Counted from the stretch's first letter, positions 33,040 to 45,769 are shown. The stretch is DNA of 64,000 nucleotides from Volvox africanus (GCA_030268105.1 BSDZ01000017.1:124001-188000), one strand, 5' to 3'. The notes: generated from the sequence alone by a model not told the origin. Numbers and translations are program-made.

Positions 33040-36000
33040 ATGGATGGTGCTCCTGCGACGGCGCCGGCCAGCTCAATGGTGAGCAACGAGGCAGCATTGA
33101 GCAAACCATTGGAGGAGGATGAAATTGATGCAATTTTACATACTGATTATAATTTATTTTTGCAGTCTACTGGCGTGGCACACCTGGATGGCCTTTCGCT
33201 TACTCAGCTAACTTGCCCCAGCGGTGTGGTTGATAGCGAGCCAATGCAATCGCTTACACGTCTGGCAGCAACCAATAAATCTTGTCAGGTTCTGGAAGCT
33301 ATATCCAAAACCGCACTCGTGCTACGCGACGCGGCGACTGCCGAATCACGTGGTACGAGCAGCCCCCACAGTGCCGGTATTGGCTTACAGGTGGGTTATG
33401 TCATTCACGCGTCCACACCGTGCAGCGAGCATGGACGTCCCTCTTTTTACATACCGCTCACCTAACTTCCTCACCTTAACATCGTCAGGCTCTTTTCCAG
33501 AACGGATATGATACGCTTGTGGCATTGCTACAGGCAAGTGTGATGCATGAGCATCCATAGGCACATGCCAATGCCGCCTATGCACGCCTGGCTGCAAAAT
33601 GCCTAAAACTCTAAAACGCTGCCTGCTTCAGGCCCTTCCGCAGTGCTCCAGTGCGTATGGTCCAGCTGCCGTCATTCCAGAGACTTGCGTCAAACTGTTC
33701 CACGTACATAACCTATTATTACAGGTGAGGGGGAGGCAGCTCAAATTGTGAACGGGGCCACTTTAAACGTATGCTTTTTCCGTTTCCTTGTTGGGCCGAC
33801 AGTCAACCTATACGGGTTCTTGTCAGCACGTACAACGGAAGTTCGCAGTGACTCACAAATTGCCGAACGTTAGCCTCGGTCTCATCGGGATATGGGGTAG
33901 CGATAAATAGTTCCCATTCTTCCCCCCGTCATTTCTCGAATGAACACCTCATCTTTCTGTGGTGGCCATCCTTCTATATTGGTCAAAGATGTATAACGCC
34001 GCTGTTCGCTTCCTAATAGTTTCCTATGGCGATATGAGCCGAAATCTGGATGCTGTCCTAGGTGTGGACCGTGTTAACCTGCATTCCGTGCTTGCGGATT
34101 CTCAAAATGCGCTCCAGGCTGCGTACGCCAGTCAGCAGGACTTCGATGTATGGACGGAGCTGATGCAGGCGGGCATGGAGCTTTACCTTCTCAAAGCGCC
34201 GCGCCATATCGTCATATTTAACAACGAACAGCTGGAGCCTATTCTGGACGCCGTTGCCCACCAGGACCTGTGGCGCTTTCAGCGACTCCTCTGGCAGCGT
34301 CTGCTTTACCACATTCCCTCGTGGGACTCGCTTCAGGTATGTAGTGGCAGGGCCGGGACACTCCGTGATCGTGTATTGTGTCTTAAACCGCGAGGGTTGT
34401 CCACCTGGTAAAGCTGCTCTTATCCATGCATCAGAGTTCGATTCGTCAGGATAGGATACACAGATAGGAGGAAGGAACTGTAGGTGCATGGAAACACAAA
34501 CATAAACTTGGTTTGGAGGGCTTTTACTCGTCATGCCTTCATCAACATGTGCGGATACGATGGGGGAATCTTCATGCAACGTAAACTTGGCTTAGGGTTC
34601 CTATTCCTTTTCTGCAGGACTTCTGCAGTGTGATCCAGGAGTGTGAGCTCACGGCACAGGCGGCGACGACGGCCGTAGCAGCCGCAGCGACAGCGGTCAA
34701 CCAAGCGCCCTCGAAAGGATGTAAAATATGCGTGGTCGGCTCGTCAGATCCTCAACATGACCTAACCGGAAGCTGGCCCACAGGTGCCAGCGTCTTACAC
34801 GCGGAGGCCATGCTCAGCAGCAGCGCATCCAGCCCACCATGGGCGCCAGCGGAACAAAATAACATGCCGTTGTATGCCTCCAGCTCTTCACTTAAACCGT
34901 CCGTCCCGGCACGGCTCCCCTCATCGTCAACAATCCCAGCATCCCTTCCATTCTCTTGCTTGAGCCCGCCGTGCCAGTCACTCCACGTGGAGCCGGTAGC
35001 GCTTGATTATGTAGATACTAGGACCACGGACGCTCTGTATGACAAGCAAACGGAGTTAGCCGAGTACGCCAGCTTGATGTCGGAATGCATCCGGGCGGCG
35101 CTGGAGGGTTCGTCGGCGCGCGGTCTGGTGTCGGCACTGCAGCCGCACGCCGCAGCGTTGCATCTGGTGGAAATAGTGACTGCATTCGACACGCGGCAGC
35201 GCAACCATGGCGCGCTAACCGCTCTCCGCCATGCGTTCATCCCGACGCCGGAATGGCTGAGTCAGGTGGTTATCGCAGGTGTGCAGGCAGGCGAGCGGCT
35301 GGTCGCGGCGCAGGTAGGGTTAAGCGGGTCCGCCTGGGCCGGAAGGCGGGTGATGGGCGCTGGCGGGGCACGCAGCACGGGCTTGCAGAAAACCAGAATA
35401 GACGGACAGTCGCCTGTATGCTGGCAATACACCTGGCAGGTCCCTTGCTTCCTGCTCTCTTGCATCTTCCCTATTCCCGTATGAGCGCTTCAGTCGAGGA
35501 GCTGCGTGTAGCGATGACTACATTCTGATACTTCTACAAACTGTGCTCCACCTCTTTGCAGGTGGTGAAGCTGCTGCACGATTTGAACGCGCTTGCACCC
35601 GCACCCCCAGAGGGGCATGGAACAGCTAGTCGATGGCTCAACGCTACAGGACAAGCCGCTGTGGAAAGCGCTGTGGTGCACCACACTTCCACACATGCTT
35701 GGTCTTCCCAGCAAGCTGTCTCCGTTCTGAAGGTCAGACGTGCTTTCCCTTCCTGCTTTGTCCCATCCTGTCTCTTGCCTCAGCCCGTCCCCGGGTGCCG
35801 CTTTCCTCCCAGGAGCACAATGAGCCATGAGTTCATCGCCCTTTTCCTGGCCGCATGGCAAACGTTTGCAATATCCCCATGCAGCGATGGGGGTCCGGTG
35901 CCTCTTGGAATCTTGGAGGACAATATTTACGTCAGGGTTTTCCAGAGGGTTTCTTGCCGAGCTATTCCGTGCCTTACACTTGTCGGTTTCTTTGGGGTCA

Positions 36001-38368
36001 GGAAATTTCGGCCGCACGTGTTATCAACCGCATGGCATTCGTTATGGGGTTTTGAGGAGATGCCGATCTGGTCGGTGAACATTACAACCGTTGCCGGCGA
36101 TGTCCCAATCCTGCAGGCTCTCATGGGCAAGTGCAGCGGGCCCCCGGGAGATCAGCTGTGCGGCCTGGCAGAAGGCCTGCTTCTGGCGTGTAACGAGGCG
36201 AGGCAGGACGTGGGACTGATGTGCGCAGTATTGCAGGTGCGGATGAATCCTTCGTGATGCATCTCGCATTTTAGGAACCCGCATTAAGTGTATTTCACCT
36301 GGAGGACTTCACAAGCACATGGCATTTCTTGAGTTGCGTGTAAAGCCAGTGCACACCAGCGCTGGACACGAGCCCCCGGTCTGCTGACTACACATGCGCT
36401 GCTCACCTCGTATCCCATGTGTCCATATGGTGTGCAGGAAGCAGTTGACGTAGCATCAGCCTCGTGCGGCGAAAATGGCCCCTCCAAAAATGGCCCCACC
36501 ACTGGCCCCCCTCTCACTGCGGCGCACCTTTCCTTGGTGAAAGCTGCACTCAACCGTGCCAGTTATCTCGTGGAGTCCACAGCGCCCAGCAGCGGCGGCG
36601 TCTCAACGTCAGGTGCGAGCACCTCAGGTAAAGCCGGCGTGGTCTACCCGGGGCTTACTATGTTCGTTTTACGAGCCGCCGGCGACCTTCTCCCCTGACC
36701 TACTCCTTGTCCCTTCAGTCCCCAATGCCTAGATGGATGCCCTCCTAAATCTTAAAGTGTCTTAGGATGTTCCGGTCGGAAGTGCTGCTCGTGTGTGTTC
36801 CTAAGTTATGGCTGATTCGTCCTCCACGTCTTGAGTTCTATACCTACGGGGCAATGGAACGTTTGTACTGCTCGCCTTGTTGCTTTGCTACAATTGGAGA
36901 AGCTGTTTAGGGATTGCTGTACCTTGTGCCCGCATCTCCGCCGCCCAGCAGGTTCGGGGCGCACCATATCCGGACCGCAGATATGGCGCAGCCGGGAGTT
37001 TCTCTTCGAGCGGTATCCCAGGATGTTGCAGGCAGCTCGCCGCTTCGGTTATCCCTTGCAGGTCAGCATGCGCGGTCGACTGTAAAGGGTGTACCGGGAT
37101 TCGCTAGCTGCAAAGCGCCTGACTGACTCCCACCCGTGCGCCGCATGCAGTAGGGATTGAGAAGTTGACGAGTGCTCGCGATTCAGCGTGAATCCCTGAG
37201 GGGCGGGGGAGATGAGGTGCAGCTTCCGTTCATGGACAGTCCAGACGATGTAATTGACACAGCTTTTTTGTTCTCCTCGCTTCCTGAGCGGTGTCCGACC
37301 GTTTTGCAAAACCCAAATAGGCGTTTCGTTTAGAGGAGTATGCGGATGAGCTGTACAAGCATCTTGCAACATCACCAGGTAGGTAATGCAGCGTCCCGCA
37401 CACATGCCGTGCTGGCTCTTAATGTCCCCCATAATACAGGATTCGGACACACACGTTGACATCCTAACTTCGTTTCAATGCCCATTCGGTTTCCAGGCGT
37501 GCCTACCTGGCAAGCAGTCGCATCACACCAATGTTGCTGCCCCTACTCGGTCGCAGGGCATGAACTAGTGGCTGTGGGACCGGAGGGCCTAGCCCTTGTC
37601 TTGCAAGCCGTGGCGTCCTCGCCCTGCTGCAAGGACCCTCAATGGGCTGCCGCCTTCGAGCGTGCGTGCCTGACGTTGGTCTCCGTACAGTTCTCTGTGG
37701 GTTATACCCATCCCAAGCGCTGGCTAGGTCTATTGGAGGCGACGGTGAACGCTCTGCCATTCCCCATGCCTGCGCTCGCCGCCGGCATCAAGGCGCTTCT
37801 GGTTCGCCTCTGCGACACCCGCCGGCACGCCATGTACTTCTGGCACCTGCTACCGCTGGTAGGCACGCTGGAGCGGCGCGCCGCAGTAATACCCAGCTTT
37901 TCGCGCGGCCATCACAGCATCGGAACGCACCACAGCAATGCCCGCGCGACGTCGCAGCAGGGCACGGTGCCATTGTGGACACCTGTAGCCAGCGGCAAAG
38001 GAGCCCCATCACGCAGCAGCAGTGGTACCGCTAGCCCCAGGCTTGGAGGGCCGCAACGAAGGGTGCGCAGCGGCGCTTCAGCTGAGCGCAGCATTGCCGG
38101 TGCTAGTCCTGGGCGTAGGAGCAGGTGGTGGGGTGTCAGCGGAGCCAGTGCTTCCAAAGACTATGGGAGTGCGGCGGCGAGCAGCAGCGGCAGCTTGCGA
38201 CCATTACTGCCTCCACCTGACATCTCCAAGCATCACGTTAGCGAGGAGGAGTATAGACGCTGGTGTGAGGACATAGGGCAGCGCCTGGCGCTCAGTATGG
38301 CCTGCCTTTCGGACCAGGACCGCGTTGCTCAACTTTCGATGCTCGGCATTAGCGCGACGGGACCTTAA
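33040..38368 (+). CDS. Unknown helical protein, 997 aa
   Basis: Eleven exons join in phase to 998 codons: 33040-33390, 33489-33533, 33632-33724, 33989-34336, 34618-35313, 35562-35732, 36117-36236, 36438-36627, 36952-37061, 37321-37378 and 37557-38368 (TAA). I chose the ATG at 33040 (MDGAPATAPASSMVSNEAAL); the frame is open upstream with ATGs from about 32944, so the start may be earlier. The product is mostly leucine-rich helical segments, such as PRHIVIFNNEQLEPILDAVA and WRSREFLFERYPRMLQAARR, broken by Ser/Pro/Ala-rich linkers. The last exon has a helical part (EGLALVLQAVASSPC, AAGIKALLVRLCD) and a Ser/Arg-rich tail. The pattern suits an armadillo/HEAT-like solenoid, but no family motif is recognised. 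Exon 2 appears to end at a GC donor. A 39-base extra exon at about 35999-36037 (EISAARVINRMAF) is possible. The exon 4 acceptor (GGTCAAAG) is weak. Confidence 0.78.
33534..33631 (+). other. Probable GC-AG intron
   Basis: Exon 2 ends CTACAG and is followed by GCAAGT, the usual form of a GC 5' splice site. The next exon starts after GCTTCAG at 33629-33631. Reading straight through instead meets a TAG after nine codons, and no GT donor keeps the frame, so a 98-base GC-AG intron is the simplest reading. Confidence 0.6.
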
Positions 38369-40294
38369 TAGGTTTGGGGCACAAGAGATTACATTGACGC
38401 CATAGAGGCCGCCACCTTGAGACTATGGGGGGGCCGCTCGAAACAGCGAACTATTTGTTAGTGCTTAGTGGCCCGAGGGCGCTTGACGGACAAGCATATG
38501 ATGTGATTTCTTCGTGGATAGAAGAGTTGTACTGAATAGTCGGTGTTGAGGTGTGCATCGCCCGCCGCTGCGATGGCCACGGCTTAGACGTTAGGAGAAA
38601 GCAGGTTTGGGTATCCTTTCTTTCAATAGCCAAACTTGGACCGCACGCGGTCCTGAGAATCTGTTTGGGTTATGCGGTCCCATTGGTCTTCAACTTCCCA
38701 TCAACGGCGTTTTGCGCGGGCCTTGGCTGCGTATGGTCATGCAGCGATGCTGGCATTCGTGCCGTCCCTCTGCTGCACAGCGTTTTGCTCCTGTGGGGCC
38801 GCATACATCATGATTTTCACGGCGACTGTATGTAGTATAGTTGTAGCGCTGCTGTAGTACTAAGTTATGCTTGTGTGAACTGGAAGCTCCCATGTTGCTA
38901 CCGCTGCTACCTAATCGCTCCACGGATGTGGACCTTTGACTTCTTTTGCAGGTCGGCGTTTATGGGTAGGGCAAAGTACGCTGATGTCCCATAAGTATTT
39001 CCGTGTACGTCACTGACTAGTTTTGGCGAGATCATGCGAATTGCGGCGTTAACTCGGATGCGCGGGCATCCTACATTTGGTCAGGCTCGATTGGTTATGA
39101 TCTTCGCGGATCGCTTCTACGGCACTCTTATTGTCATTGTCACTTACGTAAGGATTTATGAAAACTAGACATGATACTGATATTATGAAGGACACTCTAT
39201 CATTCGCGCCCCTCGCTATGGTCCGCCATCCACTCCTTTTTCTCCTCCCGCCATGGGTATCAACCCCCCTGCCATCAATGCCCGCAACCCGAGTTTGCAT
39301 TTTTGAATCCGTCTGGACGTCTAGCCTTGTGTGCATTACAAGCGACCGACAGGCGGCTGATAACCCACATTTGCGAGGGTCCCTGGCCGTTGCCCTCGCA
39401 ACAAGTGCAGTGGGTGCTGCATGTGATGCAAACCCGCAGCGCACGTTGCGCACTTGTGCAGTCGGACGCACACAGCGTGAGGAAGCAATGCACGTGTTCC
39501 TGCAGCACATTGAACCCCAGATGAATAGCGTCCTGAGGCCAAACCTACCGCGGCCCCCTGCAGCTCCCCGCCACAAACCGAACCCCAGCAATGCCACGCT
39601 CGTATAGCTCCTCCTTCATATGTACAGTTCAACGCTTGCATTGCTACATTGCCAATATACCAATTATTACCGGCCGCTTCCCGGGGCTGGGCTTCGCCTG
39701 CGAGTCCTTAAGATGCTCCCTTAGGCCTAATCCCAAGGCCGTGCACATGCCCCGTCCCCATCACTCTACTGAACACTCTACTCCACCTCATCGGTCCGCT
39801 ACTTACACAAGACAACCGGTCATTATGATCGCGTGAGCCCATACAATATGGAAAATGCGCCAATGACGTGTGGGCTGCTCGGTCACGCTTTCCAAAAGCC
39901 CAGCGCACTCGCCAGACGCGCGGGCCCACTGTTGACGGTGGACTGCCCTTTCTTAGCCGCCCGGCTAGCCCCTATATGCTTGTGCACTTGCCTCCATATG
40001 TCACGCCGTGCGGTTGCGGCGATAGGAACTTAGACTGCAGCACCGAAGACGCACCAACGACACAACTAAAAGTTGTTATCATCGTCGTCATCGTCCTGGA
40101 TGAAGTGGCCACCGTCGTCCTCGTCCTGTGACAAAAGCAGAGCGGGGCGAGACCGAAGAGGTGAGAAAAGCTAATTGCCGGCTACCACGTTGGTGACACG
40201 GCGCTAATGGGAACGTAAGAGGGACCTTTCGGGTTGCCGGTGGGAGAAAAAGGACGCATAACCACGCTAGGCGCAGGGCCAGGATTGGAGATGA
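38369..40294. other. Convergent intergenic region
   Basis: It lies between the 3' ends of the plus-strand 997-aa gene and the minus-strand IFT38 gene. One plus-strand frame with an ATG at 39158 stays open for 149 codons to a TAG at 39607 and ends in a helix-like stretch (EEAMHVFLQHIEPQMNSVL) and a Pro-rich tail. It has no known domain and could be a small gene, a last exon, or chance. Nothing else is supportable. Confidence 0.4.
39158..39607 (+). CDS. Hypothetical 149-aa ORF
   Basis: The frame is ATG to TAG without interruption. The N-terminal half is Cys/Val/Leu-rich and uneven. The C-terminal third, after GRTQREEAM, is more protein-like and could be an exon by itself, following the AAGTGCAG acceptor-like sequence near 39405. 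A long minus-strand frame overlaps it. It is not recognised and is given only as a candidate. Confidence 0.2.
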   Translation: MKTRHDTDIMKDTLSFAPLAMVRHPLLFLLPPWVSTPLPSMPATRVCIFESVWTSSLVCITSDRQAADNPHLRGSLAVALATSAVGAACDANPQRTLRTCAVGRTQREEAMHVFLQHIEPQMNSVLRPNLPRPPAAPRHKPNPSNATLV

Positions 40295-43200
40295 CTATGC
40301 TCTCACCATGCCGCCGTTCATGTATCCAGCCTGGCCGTAGCCGCCATAGCCGGCGCCGTAGGCGGCGCCGCCGTAGCCACCGCCGCCGCCTGTGTCCGAC
40401 CCTGCCCTCGACACATCGCCGCCGTCGGTGTTGTCATCCTCGTCTATAGACGCTTCATCCTCAAAGTCGCCATCAAGGTTGCCCATGACCTGGGAAAACC
40501 ATTATAGCACGCAAATCAGCCCACGAGGTGCGAGTAGGCAAAACTGTATGTGGCACCCTTTCTTAGAGGCACAGGTGCTACTGTACGGCTGCCCCCGAAG
40601 TCGCCTTCTCGAGCTGCTCGTTGATACCCCTGCCAACGCCTTTGTTCCGGGGGCAAGCGTGATTCTTCAACAGAACAGAGATCTCATCCGCAACCCATAT
40701 ACCCAGCTAACCCTCGATCGAGTAGGAAAACATCGAGTAGGATCGAGTAGATTCCCCCAGGGCAATATCCCCCCTCACCCGTTCCTTCCACCCTGTCCTA
40801 CTGCTGCCCCTGCCCTGGAGACGCGCGCACCTGGCGGCCCTGCTGCCGCGCGCCGCCTTGCCCACCGCCGCCAACAACTGGACCTCGCCGCGCTGCCCCT
40901 TTTGCCTGATAGGCCGTATCGTCGTCCATGTCCTCGTCCTCACCGTCCTCTCCGGACAGGTCATCCTCGTCGTCATCCTCGTCATCGTCGAAATGTAGGT
41001 TGGACTCGTCCACCTCTTGCTCACCGCGCAGGATGCGCAGTTCCTCCTCCCTGACGTTCACAAGCAGCAGCCGCGGCATTTATAACAGCGATGAGTTGTC
41101 AGGATTGGAAGGAAACCGTGAAAAACACACAGAGTCGTGCATTGCAAGAGGCGCAGCGGATGGTAGGCAACAGCAATGGTGGTTACGGCAGGGAGGACAC
41201 GCCTCACTGCATGCAAGGCGGTGCCTGCATCAGGGCCCCTGGAAAGCTAAGCTGGCGGCAACCAAGGACAACAGCGAAAGAGATAAGAGTGTCATCAGCA
41301 CCATTAAGCAAACCCAATGGGGCCGTCGCCTTAGCACATCAGGCAATGAATGGCCTATGCGCCTACTGCCGCATGGCCAGCCACGGCCGTCCAGTCCCCT
41401 GCCGGTCTGCAGCCAATTTTGGCTGAGACCCACTTTAATCGCTTCTGCATCTTCTTTAGCCGCCGCTCTTGCGCCTCCATCTTCTCCTGTTCTGCATCGT
41501 AGTACGTCTCCAACTCATTCTCCAAAAACTCCAGATTTCGGAACTTGTCCAAATACTTCTGGTACAGCTCATTGAGCTCGCCCTGTAAAGTTAATGTGAG
41601 TACGTTGCAAGGTTGGTAAGAACTAACAAAAGACAGTTCGGGGTTCGGAAGCCTGCCTTTACCGCCCATCCATAACAATCATCTGGTACTATTCACTGAA
41701 AACCGTGAACATATAAACTATGAAGGTATCCAGACATGTGATAATTGCATCCAGGCAACTCAAGTCCCAACGTAACAGCCTCAGCATCACCACCCAGATG
41801 GTACAGAACCGCAACAGCTTCGGACACCCATATTCACCGTCCACCAACAAATTGCGTGGCCGCCAGTCATACACCATCCTGCCGCAGCACTAAGCGCCAC
41901 AGGCGCGCAGCAGAAATGGAAGCAGGGGAAAATGACTGGGTCCCGAGCGCACCTGCAGCCGCTCGTACTCATCCATGTAGGCTGGCCGCACGGACTGCAA
42001 TGTGGACAGGCGCTTCTCCTGGCGCTCCAGCTCCTGCTTCTTCTTCTCAATCTTATTGTCCAGAGTTTTCTCGTTGCGCTCTAGATCCTCCATCTGGTTC
42101 TCCAGGGAATGGATGTTGTCCTCCACCTGACGCAGCAGGGTGACGCGAGAAAAGGAAGGGTGTTTTCCACATAGGCATACGCTTGGGTTTGCGTGGTGCT
42201 ACGCTCGCACGTGGTTCACCGAATCGTTCGGCCAACCATAGGTACGCGGGGATGTAATGGATAACGAGGCGTGATTTGGATAAGAGAGCTCATAGGCTTT
42301 ACGATCGATGCCTGCTGTAATGGGCTGTGCATGCAAGGCGCGACCCACGGGTCGGTCGGTTTAGTCTCCCATTAAGGAACGCCACTGCTTCAATTAGCCC
42401 GCTGTTATCCGCATACCTACGCACGCGTGCAGAAACCCCAGGAAAGGGAGCAAAGAAATCCCAAGCAATACCGTAGCACATCCTAAACTCCTAGCCAACT
42501 TTCTCCACGAACAAGAGCAATCTGATCTGATGATAATGTTCTATGAAATATGCAGTGCACTGCGGGGCAAAACTGAATGCACGGGGTTTCAGCTCTTCCC
42601 TTAGGACAGACAGCCGGCCCCAAGTAAATCACCACGTATAGCGTACTCGCGCATTGTGCTGGTTTGCAAACGCCGAACCAGCAGTACTCTAGACGCAACG
42701 GAGCAGAGTGAAGCCGAAGACGTCTCAGCCCGTCTTCGTCAACCCGGCGGGCAGCGAGGATGGCCACGGGACGGGTGCGAGAGGCGCATATGCAATGCAC
42801 GTCTTGACTTTGCCTAATCCATCAGCCTATTTCTCACTCAGCCCTCCTCCCTCTCTACAGAGCCCGAAAACTACTTCAGACGCACGCCCGGAGGAGATTG
42901 CTCATCCGGGGACGTAAATACGCCATGCCCTGTAACCTTCTGGACGTCGCTTGCAGCAACCGTGCTGGGGCTCTTTCCGGTCTTCTCCTTCCATCCCATG
43001 GCCCCCACGGCCGCGCGAATCTCCTTCAACTTCTAGAGGGGATTGGAGTTCTGACAAATGGCCATGGCAATGGACAAATGGCCAAGCTCCCGGACCTTAC
43101 TACGAAGCCACTTCCGTTCTGCCACAAGACGTGCTATTCGCGCAGCACCGATACGACAACTTCCATGCACTGAAGCAGTAGGCGTGCCCAGTGGAAACCA

Positions 43201-45064
43201 CGCCGAAATGTCCTAAGCTTGTCCCTGGCGCTCATTCAGTTGCCTTCGCTGTTCCGCTGATTCATTCGTCCACCCGCAGGCACATATCGTTGGGCCTCAG
43301 CCCCAGGCGTGCCACGGCCTGGCCGACGTGAAAAGGAATACATGGTACTGCTCCTACCAGCAGCAAAAGAGTAACAACCAACGAAGCTACGTCCAGCGGC
43401 AAAGCGATTAAGCTTAATTGGCATGCGCGTGTGCTCCGCCAGATTCCGCTGCACTCCCCGCGATAATGTCATCCCCTCGTCTTTTACGCGCTGCTTTGAG
43501 CCGCTCTACGCCAACGTGCACCGTCACAGCCTGCAGGCCCTTGGCCCTGCGCAAGCCGACAACGCCCGTGCATCTGCATCCTTTTCTCCAACTCTTAACC
43601 CGGCCATTCCCTCATTCCCTATTCGCACCTCCCGGCTATAGCGTCGTGGCAACACCCAATCTCCCGACATTGCTTGTTACTACCTGCCAGTGGCTGCCGC
43701 GGTCCATGCAGCCCCGACACCGACACTGATGCACGTCGCAATATACGCAATCTCCAAACCTGAAGTGCAAGACGGTATAAAGCCCCTCATTCCCCTGTCT
43801 TCCCAGTTGCCTGACTGACCCCGTTGCTTTCATAAAACCCAGCCCTCCGTTATTTAACCTCGCCTTCCCATCCTCCTTACCAGTACAACCCAGCGGGACT
43901 CACGGATACAGCCGTAAAGAAAAGGCAACGCACACCGCTGCCGGACTGTATTGGTGTAGCCAGAAAATGAAAAAAAAAACAAAAGCTTCAATTGCTTCCT
44001 AGATACATAGACCCACCATTGCAATGGCCTCCCGGATGCTGCGGTCCACGAAGTCCGTATCCACGTGGCCTGCAACAGCTCGGGCGCGGTGCTCCCGTAA
44101 CTCTGGCTCCTGGCCCAGAGCGTCGTATAACGCAGCGCCGGCTTTGATGATTTCACTGGCCGACATCTTAATCTCCTTGGGATTGAACCCCTTGAGGGAT
44201 GCGTTCACGTCTACAACCTCGGTCGCGTCCTTTGTGTAATACATAGAGGTTGTGTGTGTTTTTAACACAAGTTAGTACTGCGGCTGGTAGTACGGATAGG
44301 CTGGGCCAGGAAGGGCTGGGGTTAAAGGGGTGGCGTGCATGTTGGGCATTGGTTGGGCCCCGGGTCCGCTGGAACCGCCGTTTTAACGCCTATCCGCAAG
44401 CGGGTTACCCATCCGTAAGTCTATGTGTTTAGCTGGTTCCATCCATTATTTCCCATTTACAATATCCCATTTCCAATGAACAACTTATTCCTCAGTAGCC
44501 AAGCTGAGGCACCTGATATTGGAAAGGGGCTATAAGGAGGTGGCCGCGTGTCAGCCCTACTCACATCGTCTATATCGCCGGCCTTCGAGGTGGCTTTGTA
44601 CAGCAGCGTCGCCAATTTAAGCAACTCTTTCACTGCATTGCCATCGGCCGCGTAAAGGCGCTTAATGTTAAGCTTCATGCGTGCTTTGGTGAGCATAACC
44701 TGGGCCACCGATTGCAGGAATTTAACGCGGTCAGCCTCCGTGCTGATATCGTCGGATATCTCCACACCAGGATAGTATCTGTGTTCAAGACACAACGGGA
44801 AATCTCCAGTACTGGCAGGTTAAGGACGCGCGACCTGCGACATGCGACCCTGCCCACCGTTGAAGCAACCAATAGAGGCAGTCCGCAACGAGCTCGAAGT
44901 TTGGCGTCCGAAAATTCTCCATAGATATCAAACGCGGATACCCCAACGCCTTCATAACCTCCGAGTAAGCTGCGGGCACAAGGAAGGAGGGTGGTCGCAC
45001 GAACTGCCGCTATGGAAAGCACCATCGTCTTGCATAGCTTACATCGAAGCTCTCTGAAAGACAT
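40295..45064 (-). CDS. IFT38: IFT38 / CLUAP1, intraflagellar transport complex B protein, 432 aa
   Basis: IFT38 is a subunit of the IFT-B complex that carries cargo into cilia; its N-terminal calponin-homology-like domain binds partner IFT-B subunits and its coiled coil holds the complex together. Eight exons fit in phase: 45043-45064 (22 nt, MSFRELR), 44858-44969, 44565-44778, 44017-44229, 41953-42126, 41434-41582, 40831-41050 and 40295-40489 (TAG). The sum is 433 codons, the family's usual size (about 410-440 aa). Hallmarks are [20 protein letters not shown] near the start, [20 protein letters not shown] and [20 protein letters not shown] in the CH-like domain, [16 protein letters not shown], and the coil with [18 protein letters not shown] and [16 protein letters not shown]. 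The tail is Asp/Glu-rich ([19 protein letters not shown]) and then Gly/Tyr-rich. The intron between exons 4 and 5 is about 1.9 kb. The exon 4 acceptor (ATTACACAAAG) is weak; the rest is firm. Confidence 0.95.
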
Positions 45065-45393
45065 TTCCTACGAGTCGATATATATTACCACTGGAAAGCT
45101 GTCTACCCACTCGGTCAAGTTTCACTAAGTATCCATGTGCAGGTATGAGGCAGTAATGACAAAGTTATTTGTTTTCCAAGACTATAGTAGAATGCCGATC
45201 TGGTAATCAATGCTGAAATCATGAACACTGTGCATGCGAAGGAATAAAACATATTGCCGTACTTCAGTTCCCGAAACAAACGGCCCCGCAGTTCTAAACT
45301 TGCCCAGAGCGCTCCCTTTTTGGACCCTAAGGCGCTCAGAGGGCGCATAGTTTTAACTCCCCCTGCCGTGGGGCCTAGCACTCGACATCAGCG
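45065..45393. promoter_or_regulatory. Probable shared divergent promoter region
   Basis: 329 bases separate the IFT38 start codon (minus strand) from the start codon of the small plus-strand ORF at 45394. If both are genes, this short spacer must contain both 5' UTRs and promoters. I see no TATA box at a definite distance and no motif I can name. Confidence 0.35.
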
Positions 45394-45768
45394 ATGAAGC
45401 TTTTGCCAGAGTCGCTGCAGCAGGAGGCGGCCACGGCCGCCCTCGTGGCGGGATGGGTGATGTGGTACCTGGACACTCAGATGCTACCGTCGCTCATGCG
45501 CGAACATAAGCTCCACGCTTGCTGGGCCGCTGCGTACAAGCGGTACCACGAGACAATCTGGAAGTTCAACTACGCCTATGACCGCGACCTGCGCTACTCG
45601 GCAGTTTCGAAGAATCAGGTGCTCGAGCATTTGCACCACACGGCTCCCAAGTCGGTGTCGGACCACGTGATGAAAATGTTGGCGGCGAACAACAAAGTTT
45701 ACGAGGCCTTCAACCCCAGCAGCAAGCGCCTCTTGATCTGGCAGACTCAGCCCTCGCTGCAGTGAGCC
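45394..45768 (+). CDS. Small protein of unknown function, about 124 aa, single exon
   Basis: ATG at 45394, continuous frame to a TGA around 45763-45768. The N-terminal third has a hydrophobic stretch (AALVAGWVMWYLDTQMLP) long enough for a membrane segment or an amphipathic helix, followed by a Tyr/His/Trp-rich region (CWAAAYKRYHETIWKFNYAY) and a basic C-terminus. Codon composition looks coding (GC-rich third positions). The size and single hydrophobic segment recall lineage-specific accessory subunits of mitochondrial or plastid complexes, but that is speculation. Head-to-head placement with IFT38 raises the chance of a cilium link. Not recognised. Confidence 0.5.
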
Positions 45769-45769
45769 T

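Noticed and set aside
34420..34460. GAGTTCGATTC, resembling a tRNA T-arm
   Set aside because: No matching acceptor stem, D-arm or anticodon arm can be folded upstream.
35999..36037. A 39-base exon (EISAARVINRMAF) in the 997-aa gene
   Set aside because: It keeps the frame but has a weak GTTATG donor and would leave an intron of only about 80 bases; mentioned only as an option.
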